Shown: piece after piece, positions 43,500 to 53,603 of the stretch
Layout of the letters: each line of letters starts with the position of its first letter
Numbering within the stretch: position 1 is the first letter of the stretch
Translations under genes and position numbers: made by a program
Notes under the pieces: generated by a model
Told to the model about the DNA's origin: nothing
The model's database searches: none
What the model saw: only the letters and a program-made list of their open reading frames with translations
Assembly: GCA_001592805.2 (NCBI GenBank)
Contig: CP051139.1
Coordinates: 4,340,001 to 4,404,000 of the forward strand
Source of the DNA: Peltaster fructicola
Taxonomy: Eukaryota > Ascomycota > Dothideomycetes
DNA length: 64,000 bases
Reading direction: 5' to 3'

Positions 43500-45511
43500 G
43501 GTGATCAATGCAGCATTCCAGTGTCGTGGTGCAGAAGAAAGGGATCAGACTTCGACCCGCTGATATGGGTATGTACAGGAGACAACCTCCGGGCTCCGTC
43601 GAATGTCGTTAAGTATGAAAGGATATATCTGCTGAACGTGTCGGATGTGCTTTGCAATATAGCGACGAAGATTGAGCAGGGGTGTATTGTTTGGCGCCCC
43701 TCTAGAAAGGAGGAATTTTAGCTCAAGCGTCTAAAGACGTGAAGGACTGCTCTTTGAGACGGCTGTCGGCAGAACAGTGTGTACAATGAATCGAAGGTCT
43801 GTTGATAAGACTGTTGTCGATGAGAGTAAGCGATTGTGGTGTAGCCAGGACCTGACAAGGATGTGTTGCTATGGGGGAAGTACTGAATACAGAAGCAGCG
43901 AAGGAGCAAAAGTCAAAAGTGCATTGCGTCGTACGAACTAGCGTACTCATAGAATGGTGGCAAACATATTGTTAGAAACCATCTCGTAATGCACTTGGCT
44001 TGATCTACAACACTACAATCGGGCCTCGTATTTGCATTGTAGCATCGCTTCGTGTTGTCTGCACTTCTGCTCACCAGCTGACTTGTATAGCGACAGCTCA
44101 TGGAGCTCTGAGAGCCGAAGAGGGTTTGTTCCTGCGTGGTGGATGAAGGCGAAACCTCACTATCCCTGCTAATGTTTATGTCATTGGCTGAGAGGATGAG
44201 CGTGGTCAGCCCAGTCCGAGCAAACATTGGTCGAACAAGCAACGCGCTGCTTGGCGACGATATGGTCAGAGCAGTTCCTCCTGGCACAGCTTGTTTGAAA
44301 TCTCCTGGTGCTTAGGCTTGAGCATAGGAGTCTGCAGGCAGCTATGAACAGTCGTCGACAAGCATACCACTGTCATAAGCGATGCTGACACTTCCGAGTG
44401 CGTCGAGCCCTCGCAGCAAGTCGACTCGCTTCGCAGCTTCAATCCTGTCAATGTGCTCTCGAGGGCCGCCCCAATTGTGCCAGGGATGTGCTGAGCTCGT
44501 CTTCAGCATTCCCAACAGCCGGATAGCCACGCAAACTCTCCACCTGACATGGCTTCGTTGCCAGCTATTACTCTCGTGGTAGACATGTGGACCTTCTTAC
44601 GACGATTACTGTACCAAATCGGCATCCCTCAGGGAACCGCAAAGGAGTAGCCGGCGCTTTGTGGTGTGGTCCTGCGCGCGCGAGAGACTTCTCATCACAG
44701 CTCGAAACACCTGGCTGAACATCGCGCATAACCTGAACTCGCTCTACGGTTTATTCGGATATTTGCCAAGCGACGCCCTCTCGTCAGATGCTGAAAATAA
44801 TGCTCCCAAGTCCAACCAGACTTCAGCAGTCTCCACTAGCAATGCTACCGGGAAACACTTTGCCGGAACGCTGTGTCCTTCCAGTGCATGCTATTGTGCA
44901 GTACGTACCCTGCGGATCGGAGAATAAGTTCAAGAAGTGGTTTTGCGGTCGTATTGATCCTGTCGAGCATTTCCTTACGCGCCATAGCTCGTAGACGAAG
45001 ATAGTTCTCTGTTAGCCGCGTGTGCCGTCTCGATGGCAGATCAGATGCAGGAGGAATCGTCGTCATATCGGGATCCACAGTGCAGAACGTGCCATCTAGG
45101 ATGCTGGGACATGGGAGGCATGCTAGCGCTCATGCACATGGCAGCTAGAAGTCCCTGTTTCCTTCTTTTTGTTGATCGTGCTATTCTTTGATAGCATGAC
45201 TTCCGCCTTTTCCCTATAACCATTTCCTCCTGGTAGTCGTTCATACAGGTGCAGAATCAGTGCTTGAATCGACGAGCGCCACTAGTCAGGTGGAAGCGCC
45301 AACTTTGAACGAAGAGGCACGCTCAAAAGATCGCCCAGACCCGCCTACATCTCATAATCTGTCTAGCAGATCGTTACGCCATTACTCGACAGGAAGCGCG
45401 TGGAGCGAGCGCCAAGTCATCTAGCCCTTTCATCTCCCTCCCTCTCAATAAACAACAGCATTCCTACGGCCACGAAACACACCCTTCGAAGAAAGAGCCG
45501 GACAGAGTGTA
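43500..45511. promoter_or_regulatory. Shared upstream region of chitin synthase and its activator
   Basis: A 2012-base interval between two divergent start codons. I see no exon, tRNA or repeat. Frames of up to about 120 codons lack motifs. The chitin synthase side (43500-43720) and the activator side (45400-45511, rich in CCCTCCCTC-type pyrimidine tracts) look like 5' leaders. Confidence 0.5.
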
Positions 45512-47511
45512 ATGGCTGATGCCAAAGACTTACCTGCGACGCCCACTTCTATCCATAATAAGAGCACGATTCGCAAGACATCCTCGATAGACAGTTTGCA
45601 GAAGACTCCTCCTCCAAGCCATGCACAACTCGCCAGGCCTCTTCCAGTGATACCACCGCCAGGTGTCACACTACAAGATGCGCCTGCGAGTCCTGTGAGC
45701 ATCAGCCCGCCGAACCCATACATAATAGAGCCAGAAACAGCGTCGCTGAGAAACGTTTCCGGAGCACATCCTTCGACCATAGATCAGACAACGAGCTCGA
45801 TAGAGAGTCTAACACTGCAACCGAGCCCTAATGTCGGTCAGGTTCGAATAGTAGCGGATCAAGGACACAGTCGCGCATCGTCGTTGAGCATACAACATGA
45901 TCAAGATGAGCAACCAGCACAGTTCCAGTATCATGGCTTCGAAGACCTGAAGAAGAAGGGTACAAAGCAGCGAGCATCGCACATGACCATGCACTCTGTG
46001 GCGTCGAGCGGCTCCTCCGGTAGTGAGCGACCTGTCTCGCAGCACTACCTGACTCCTGGTCCTCGCATCCCTTCACAAACATTGCAGCGACCAGCTTCCA
46101 CATACACCTTGGGCACGGAGTATCGAGGACGGACGTTGTCACCGTTGAGTGCCAATGGTTCGGATCCAGGCTCACCCGGCCTGTATGCGAGGGATCTTTC
46201 GAGATCCAGAAACTCACCTCTGGCTCGACCGCAGAGCTACGTCGACCTGCTCAACAACGTCCCTTACAATCAGCAAATCGCGCCGACGCCTGCGCTAAAC
46301 AATGCTGGCTTGCAAAGTGTAGTGGGAAATGCTGCTAGTCTGTTGGACACAAAGAAGACGCTGGACATGTATCGGGCGAATGTGAAGAAGACGCAGGATG
46401 CAGCAGTGCAGTACGAGTTTGCTATATTCATGGTCAACACGGCAAAGGACGTCTCTCCAGGAGACGGCATGGATCCTGTGGAGCTTGTGCAAGAAGGCAA
46501 GCATATCCTACAACGTCTCTCGGACAGAGCATATCCCTTCGCACAGTACTACCTTGCTGATGGATATTTCTCCGGTCTCTTCAACAAGGACAAGCCAGAC
46601 TACGATAGAGCTTTCCCGCTTTTCGTCGCAGCGAGCAAGCATGGTCATGCAGAGTCGGCATATCGAGCAGCCTTGTGCTACGAGTTTGGATGGGGAACCG
46701 CGAAGGCATATCCGAAGGCAGTCCAGTTCTATCGTGCCTCAGCATCGAAAAATCACCCAGGCGCAGCAACACGATTAGGCCTTGCCTGTCTGAAAGGCGA
46801 TATGGGACTCGGAAAGCACAGTCAAAAGGAGGGCATACGGTGGTTGAAGCGTGCGCAAGAGTCGGCAGATTTCCAGTACAACAGCGCACCATATGAGCTT
46901 GGATTGATGCATTTGACAGGATTCAGCGACGAGGTGTTCAAGGACGAAGTGTACGCAGCTCAACTTCTGACACAGGCTGCCGAGCTGGGTCACCCCCAGG
47001 CGAATTTGATGATGGGCCAAGCATATGAGAATGGCCTCTACGGATGTCCAAGGGATGCAGCGCTTAGTGTGCACTTCTACAACGGCGCAGCGACTTTAGG
47101 CGTGGCAGAAGCCATGATGGCTCTGTGTGCTTGGTACATGGTCGGTGCTGAGCCGGTCCTTGAAAAGGACGAAGGCGAGGCATATGCCTGGGCCAAGCAG
47201 GCTGCTGAACTTGGTGAGTAGCTTGAATGATTGCTAAGATTGCACTAACGGCGATAGCCCTACCTAAGGCAGAGTATGCTGTCGGCTACTTCACAGAAAT
47301 GGGCATTGGATGTCGCAGAGACCCTCTCGAGGCGAATGTGTGGTATGTCCGTGCTGCTGATCAGGGCAACGATATGGCGAAACAACGTCTGCAGATTATC
47401 CGAGCTGCAGCATCAGGCGAAGTTGGTGTGCCTATGGATAAGGCTCAACCGAAGAGCAAGGATCTTGCTGGACCTGGTAAGGACAAGAAGAAGTTGTTGG
47501 GCATCTTCTGA
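45512..47511 (+). CDS. Sel1-repeat chitin synthase activator (Skt5/Chs4-like)
   Basis: Exons 45512-47213 and 47258-47511 (44-base intron) give 651 residues. The N-terminal 250 residues are Ser/Pro-rich and disordered. From about 270 to 620 a run of Sel1-like helical repeats is visible, each with an ALGxxY/GxG-like core: AQYYLADGYFSGLF, SAYRAALCYEFGWGTAKAYP, AATRLGLACLKGD, APYELGLMHLTGF, NLMMGQAYENGLYG, ALPKAEYAVGYFTEMG with GCRRDPLEANVWY. This is the architecture of Skt5/Chs4, which binds and activates the Chs3-type chitin synthase at the membrane. The C-terminus KKKLLGIF has no CaaX cysteine, unlike yeast Skt5, so prenylation is not expected. It is divergent from the class IV synthase gene. 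Confidence 0.88.
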
Positions 47512-47704
47512 ATGACGAGCCCATATTGGATTTTGTGCATCATCCCTGGAGTTCGGTCAAAGCATGAGCGATATGGTGTATGAAAACTTTTTAGGCCCTG
47601 CATCCTTCTACGCATATGGGAGATATTCCGAGCCATTGCTACACTCGAATGTAATACAACGCTTATACGCTATGCCAGATATCTCTAGAAATTAAGCATT
47701 ATCA

Positions 47705-48780
47705 TTAGTTGTTATTGTTGTGCAAAGGCTCCTCGCTGTTTTGTGTGCCCTCCTCGCTCTCACGCTCTTGGACCTTGTCCTGATCTGCGTGCTTGGCCGG
47801 GTCGAAGACATAGAATGGGAACTCAAAACCAATGGTCCTCTTCACCAAGACTGGCAAGTTGCGCCAAATGAATGGTGGCATTGGCCAGAGGATACTGGTG
47901 TCATGGAGGTACTTCTCGTAAGCAGGCCATCCGGTGCCTTTCTCGTACTTCTTCTTTGCTGACGGTCGTTCTTGAAGGGTCAATCCTGACACAAAAAGCA
48001 GTAGTATTGTCAGAAGGAAGAAGCCGAGCATGCTTGCATAGAGTGCAGCATAGGCGCCTGAGCCCATAGGCACATAGCCGTATGACGCTGGAGTGATAGC
48101 AATGATGAATATCGCTACGACAGAGTCAGTCATGTTCGTAACACTCGACACATGTACGCACCAACTTGTACGATGATCTCGCCAGCATAGTTAGGATGTC
48201 TGCTATACTTCCAGAAGCCAACATCGCAGACAGTAGCTGGATCCTTGCCAGGTCCTTGCTTGAATCTGTACTTCTGGATATCGCTGACAGCCTCCATAAC
48301 GAAGGCCAGAGCGAAGAATATGACACCTATAATGTCTGACGCTGTGCCGAATGCTGGCTGTTCATACTGCAAGACGTTCGGACTGTTGATGATCGTCACA
48401 GGTAGTGACACAGTCCAGACCCAAATCATCTGGAAGACCCAGAAGCCAAGGAAAGGGAAGAACTTGTCGCGCTTGTCGTCGAATCGATCATCCTTGCCAG
48501 TCTTGATGATACGGAAGAGCAAGAAACCAGACAGTCGAGCACCCCATAGCATGATGAAGATGGACACTACGATATTTCTTGCGGTTGTCGTGCCTGAAAA
48601 TGCCAGGGTGATGATGGCCAGCCATATGAAGTTTGTACCGCCCATGAAGTCGGTGAGCTTGTCGAACTTGAGAGAGAACGCAATTGAGAAGCCGATGAGC
48701 TGATAAGCAATTGTGATCAACAGAGTGATGGCCAGGTAGTAGTCGTCCAGGACGTGAACAGTTGGGTGTGTTTGCGCCAT
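47705..48780 (-). CDS. DUF1295 (steroid 5-alpha reductase-like) membrane protein
   Basis: Exons 48780-48162 and 48114-47705 (47-base GTGCGT...GTAG intron) give 342 residues. Six or seven hydrophobic helices are visible. The conserved C-terminal block WKYSRHPNYAGEIIVQVAIF is the cofactor-side signature shared by DUF1295 proteins, steroid reductases and isoprenylcysteine methyltransferases; FPFLGFWVFQMIWVW precedes it. A further conserved stretch GWPAYEKYLHDTSILWPMPPF follows. The tail is acidic and ends in four Asn. Location is probably the endoplasmic reticulum; the reaction is unknown, with NADPH-dependent reduction of a lipid as the family-based guess. It is tail-to-tail with the Sel1 gene. 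Confidence 0.87.
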
Positions 48781-49170
48781 CCTCGACTCACCAACAGCTC
48801 CGGCTGTTGTGTGTAGCCCGGTGTAGGTCTATGGGTGAAGCTAGAGAGTCGTCCTGTCGCTCTTATATCACCTCAAATGCTTGGACGACATCACCTCCGG
48901 AAGATAGTACGCACTCACGCCGTTCGGTGCATTAATTGTCCCAAGGATATGACGTCGATGACTTCTGATAGGATCAGGGCTAGCGTGCTCGCGTCAAAGA
49001 TCCCTGCGCGTCGAACGATCTGCATACAACAAGAAGCTTTCCACGATCGCGACGCGCAACGGACCAGTTCTGCATTACCCTGGACACCTCGCAAGGATTT
49101 CCTCATTCATCGGCAGGTCTGAGTGCAGCTTCGATAAGAGCGGATCCGCCAAGTGCCGGTCGACGACAGC
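48781..49170. promoter_or_regulatory. Divergent promoter, DUF1295 and DUF3807 genes
   Basis: A 390-base interval between divergent starts; the DUF3807 start is unsure, so part of it may be a first exon or leader intron. Nothing else is seen. Confidence 0.4.
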
Positions 49171-50056
49171 ATGTTGCGTAGACGACCTCCTTCAGGCTAT
49201 CACTGGTGTCGTGTAGGCTATCGTGTGAGCAATCCTGACGAGATTGAACTTGACAACGACATCATCAACACGGTCTTGAGTGAGCCCACTGCCGACGAGG
49301 CAGGACTACACCAAGCTTCAAGCAAGCCTGTTGCCGATGAGGCAGGATCTGAACAAGCTGAGGTGAACGTTGCTTCGTTGGCTCAAAAGGTAAAGACTGA
49401 TAGACACTTCAAATGCTTGCACAGGTAAGTTGCTAACTGCTCATAAGAAAGAAGTTCTCACCAGTCTTGTGCCATCTCTTACACAAACACTGCCACCAGA
49501 TGATGTTCTCGCACCCGATGATGCCGACGAATCCGAGGCTTACGAGCCCGAAGAATATTACGATGAACATGAAGAGGAGGATGATCTGGGATACTATCCT
49601 GATGGCGTGAAGCGCACCTTGACGGACGAACAAATTGCCATCTTCCGCCACACAGAACTGCAAATGATTGAACGACGGCGACAACGGGAACTGAACAATG
49701 ATAGAAACGCCAAGCCCAGCGCCATGGAAGCCGCTTACTTTCTCGACGATGATGAAGTCCAGCCACGCCCGAAGGCCAAGCCTCAGACTGGGGCTCAACC
49801 TCCAGCATCTACCACAATACAGCGCGTCCGCGAAGAGGTGCCGTACGACCAACGCAAGAAGCGCAAGTGGGAAGGTTATATCGAACACAAGGATCCCGTC
49901 CAAGGTTCAATGACACACAGACGTCTAGCAAGAGAGCTCGACGCGCAGGAGTCGGGAAGTATCGACATGGACTATGGCGACGACACCCCATCGGACGTCG
50001 CTCCGGAACGGCTTGGTGATTGGGGACGCCACACTGTCAAATCAGCTCATGATTGA
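49171..50056 (+). CDS. DUF3807 family protein
   Basis: Exons 49171-49389 and 49448-50056 (58-base intron) give about 275 residues. The second exon carries the family core: a strongly acidic run (EEYYDEHEEEDD) then LGYYPDGVKRTLTDEQIAIFRH, followed by basic and polar sequence and a conserved-looking KRKWEGYIE. The first exon contains a small internal duplication around ADEAG. Fungal proteins of this family are short, soluble and uncharacterised; a nuclear role is only a guess from charge pattern. The start is uncertain because ATG-linked residues (MLRRRPPSGYHW) do not look conserved; an upstream exon is possible. Confidence 0.65.
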
Positions 50057-50368
50057 GACAACCTCGACAGTTGTTCCACCAAGCATCACAACACCAGCAG
50101 CGAAGCAGACCCGCGCGTCAACACAATATTATGTCAAGACTTGTAAGTGTACCTGTCCCGTCACTGCTATCACAGTCTGATGAGAATCCTTTTGTCATCC
50201 TTAGACGGAATTCTATGAGAGATCTACTGTCTTGGTTTCGGTTGACTTAACCATTCACTGACTCTCATGAGTAATGTCGACCATAATCTTCTCTCTGAGA
50301 TCAATCTTGTCGTTACATCCACAGCATGATGATGGAGAACCATTGCTGACCAGCGCACAGGCTATCCT
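50057..50368. other. Convergent intergenic region
   Basis: A 312-base 3'-3' interval between the DUF3807 and lipocalin-like genes. No exon or RNA gene is seen. Confidence 0.5.
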
Positions 50369-50970
50369 TCACTCGGCCCAGTCGTAGTACATAGTGATGG
50401 ACTCGACCTGGTCGCCCTTGGTAACCACAACCTTACGCATGTGTCGGCGAGCACCATCCTTGACTCCGAATCCCCAAAGCTGGTGGGCGTTCCAGCCATT
50501 CTTGAGGGACTCGACATAGTTCTGGAAGACATTGCCCTCCTCGATCTCCTTGTCCCAACCTTGCTTCAGTTGTGCAGGGAGATCGGCGGGCAGCTCGCTG
50601 AACTTGATAATTCTATAATACAGTCAGCGCAGCTCTAATACTACACAAGGCGCCATCACCTTGATCGGCTCTTGACCTCGCCGAAGACTTTGTCATTTGC
50701 CTCCTTGAACTGCCAAGCCATGGTTCTCTCCTCGGTGTTGGTAAGTCCACCAGTGCTCTCAGTTGTCATGTCGAGGTGAATCAGTCCGTCGTCATCAGTG
50801 TACTGGTTGAGCGACATCTTCACTGCAGAATAGCTGATGGCTGTACGAACCACCCATGATACACCCTGGAGCTTGAGGATGTTCTGGGGGTCGTCCGAGA
50901 TCTTCTTCTCCATATTGTATGTGCCGGTCATGTTGTCAACGCTGACGCTCTCTGGCACTGACTCGACCAT
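50369..50970 (-). CDS. Small lipocalin-like protein
   Basis: Exons 50970-50660 and 50612-50369 (GTGATG...ATAG intron of 47 bases) give 184 residues. Alternating hydrophobic strands dominate: GTYNMEKKIS near the N-terminus, GLIHLDMTTES, RTMAWQF, VFGEVKSRSRIIKF, then GARRHMRKVVVTKG, and a C-terminal ITMYYDWAE. The GTY/W start followed by SDDPQNILKLQGVSW and about eight strands suggests a fatty-acid-binding or lipocalin-type barrel, common but unnamed in ascomycetes. There is no signal peptide, so it is intracellular. Ligand unknown. I chose the Met of MVESVPES; 25 upstream in-frame codons look like leader. Confidence 0.75.
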
Positions 50971-51934
50971 TGTTGCGGTTGTTGATTCTTGCTTGTTACG
51001 TGGATGAGAAAGCTTGAGTCGAATTGTTTGAAGTAAAGAAGACAAATGAGAGGGGACAAGTACTACATTCTCTTATTATCACAATCGCGCCGCACAAGCT
51101 ATGCATGGCCCTTGGTCGTTCGATAGACAGTTCGCTCGGCGGATCCCAAAATATGAATGCCCCACTATGTCTACCGAGGTCTTTCCACTATTGCGAGGCA
51201 ACCGGTACGTTCTGTACCAGAAGATTGAGGAGATGGAGCACATGAAGCTCAAGAACGACAACTGAGACGAAGATAGCACTTGTAGATGTGCCGCGACGCC
51301 GTCGTGCGACTCACTTGGCTTGCAGGTCTCTTGGCTGTGTTTTATCCGACCTCTTTTCCACCGGGCAGAGGCTCAATCAATAACGTGGACCAGGTATGCC
51401 TCACATGATCGACTAGGCGTCCTAAGGGACACCTTTGTCCCGTGTCGTGAGGCCGAGCCTGAGAGACTCACCTTGTAAACACATGATGAATGTATGGGGT
51501 GCGACACGTATCCTGGAGCTACATGGAGTGAGACCGAGCCTGAGACTACCTCCCCAGCATGTGACCCCTGTGCAGATCAACGAAATATGCTACGTCGCAC
51601 ACGTTCATATGTACGTATGGGGTGAAGTCCTAGCCAGGGCCTATGACATAAGAAGGTTATGACCTGGTAAGCCGATGCGCACGTAGGTTGTGTCAGAAGC
51701 CTTCGTCGTAGGACTGATGGGTGTCGCAACACCATTCAGCCGACCAGGGAGTAAGAAGCTTGAGGGCTTGGTTAGATGATGAGTGTCGCCCTACCAAGGG
51801 CGACCAAAGTACATCTTATCGAAGCAGTACTGTTACAGATTGCTGAGTCAGGTGAGGTTCGACTCACAGCTCTAGCATGCCCAATGCGCCTTGCTGAAGT
51901 ACTGTAGCACAATTCAATTTCCCTCGCGCAGCTC
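50971..51934. other. Region with a small ORF and short direct repeats
   Basis: Left part is the promoter of the lipocalin-like gene and the small ORF listed separately. In 51440-51550 the sequence gtgagRccgagcctgaga occurs twice (51447-51464 and 51528-51545, one mismatch, 81 bases apart). The remaining sequence shows no exon. A GGTTCGACTC near 51855 recalls a tRNA B box, but no tRNA fold fits. Confidence 0.4.
51101..51265 (+). CDS. Possible small protein of 54 residues
   Basis: An ATG-started frame from MHGPWSFDRQF to KLKNDN and a stop. It is too short to rely on, but the composition is protein-like: an N-terminal basic, aromatic stretch, a Pro-rich turn (RRIPKYECPT) and a C-terminal amphipathic helix (VLYQKIEEMEHMKLK). 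The frame also stays open upstream, so it could be the last exon of a longer spliced gene. It is divergent from the lipocalin-like gene (130 bases). The shape recalls small mitochondrial subunits, but I do not recognise a family. Confidence 0.3.
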   Translation: MHGPWSFDRQFARRIPKYECPTMSTEVFPLLRGNRYVLYQKIEEMEHMKLKNDN

Positions 51935-52982
51935 TTAGGAGAACTTCCATTTGTTGTCGCAATTCATGCATTCGCAGAATGTGGTCATCGGCTCATCAGC
52001 CGAACGAGTTTGTGCCTGGGTGTATGCAACCTTCTTAGCCTTGCACTTACCGCATTGCATCCTGGGAGTGTATTAGCGAAGCTCAAGTAATTGTTGAATA
52101 AGACCTACGTCGTAGATATGGCACGTTGGACCTGCGCTACCATTGCGACACGCATATTCTCCTTGTTGAGAGCCGCGTCTTCCGCTCGCTTCTCAGCTGA
52201 CTTGAGTTCGTCGCTTGTCATGGTGACTACAGACGTTAGCACAATACTCAGATGCGGAGGAGACTGCCCACCGAATGTCTTTGGCGCTATAGCGCCTGAG
52301 AAGACATCTCGCCGTAACCTGACGTTGCCCTTGATCTTGAGGTTCTGGAACAGAGATCTTATCTTTGCCTTGTACTCAGTGGACGTCTCAGGCTGATATT
52401 CATTAAACGCAGCCAGTTCCACTCCTCGAGCGACTTCGAGGACGTCGTCAGGACCTACAGGTTCGTCAGTATCTCCAGAATATGGCCGCAACCACACTCA
52501 CTCTCTTCTGATAAGTATGCCAGGCCGTTGTACATCAGTGTGACACAACCATCTCTTGTTTGATTGCCAGTCACTTCTGTATTGACGCCATCTGTCTTCG
52601 AGTTCCTCTTCTCTGGATCGACCGTGCTCTTGCGCGACTCCTTCTTCACAGGCGCAGGACTGCTCGTGCCACTATTCGTTCCGTTTGTGCCATTTGCCTT
52701 GATGGCGCCGATCGCTGGACTGCCTGGTGCCTTCTTTTTATTGGCGTTGACGTCGCTTTTCCATTTGTTGATGAGTCGGCTCGCGATCTCTGATATCTTC
52801 GGGTCCTTGTTTTGGCGCAACTTGTTCACAGCCACTCCTATCTTGCTCTGTCGAAGCGCATCCTCCGTCGCGGACCATTTCTGAAGAGGCTGAAGCAGGT
52901 GCAGTATCGCGGCAGACGAGTCTCCTCCCTCTATGGCTTTCGCGATCTGCTTGCCCGTCTCGGTGAGTTGCTTGGCATCCAT
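51935..52982 (-). CDS. dst1: Transcription elongation factor TFIIS
   Basis: Nuclear factor that rescues arrested RNA polymerase II by stimulating transcript cleavage. Exons 52982-52502, 52454-52272, 52226-52109 and 52061-51935 give 302 residues, the normal size. N-terminal LW domain at about 1-78 ([33 protein letters not shown]). A Ser/Lys-rich linker follows, then the central three-helix domain with [32 protein letters not shown]-like [14 protein letters not shown], and [11 protein letters not shown]. The zinc ribbon is complete: [15 protein letters not shown], the catalytic acidic loop [10 protein letters not shown], and CECMNC, ending KWKFS. Divergent from the CaM kinase gene. Confidence 0.96.
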
Positions 52983-53603
52983 ACTGTAGAGGCGTCCCAG
53001 GTAAATGCGCGCTTTGGTACTGGTCTGCGAGTGGATGGCAACGTGAACAAGCAAGGCGCTCGTCGAAAGTCAAGGTATGGACATATGACGATTCAATAGA
53101 TGCAGTTTATTGTCCAAAGCACGTGCCAACGTCCATATGTGGTATAGCTTTATTGTGGAGGGGTCCACGGTTCGCGAGGCCTCAGGCCTGCGAACACTGC
53201 TCACCTCACCGTCACCGCACTTACAGCATGGCAAAGGCGTGTGGCATATACGCAGCATAGCCTCTGTGTAGCGACATGGCTTGAAGTAATGAGTACTTCA
53301 GCTTATGCCGCTTCCTCAGCACCTAAATCAGGCTGAAACTCAATCTGCGAAGCCCCACCTCATACTGAGGCTGAGCCAACATCTCCAATGCGCCTCGCAA
53401 GCATGGTCTAAGCAGTAGCCTTGTCCTTTATATCATATGAACATTCGTTGTGACGCGCATTACTTAATTTCCTTGTTCAGCACGCGCAGCGCAAGCTGGT
53501 ATTCATTACTCTTTCACCAGTGGCAGCTCAGCCTGTACTTTCCTCAAGGCGGCCTCATCGGTCACATTCGGCGGCCTCGAGCCTGCCTGAGCCATAGATC
53601 AAG
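52983..53603. promoter_or_regulatory. Divergent promoter, TFIIS and CaM kinase genes
   Basis: A 621-base interval between divergent starts. No exon, tRNA or repeat that I can defend. Confidence 0.45.

Noticed and set aside
44661-44927. Open frames between the chitin synthase and its activator
   Set aside because: Short, without motifs or plausible splice continuation; better seen as promoter sequence.
49300-49360. Possible tandem repeat array in the DUF3807 first exon
   Set aside because: Only two partial copies of about 20 bases around ADEAG; normal coding low complexity.
51840-51880. Possible tRNA B box (GGTTCGACTC)
   Set aside because: No matching A box at the right distance and no cloverleaf or acceptor stem can be formed.
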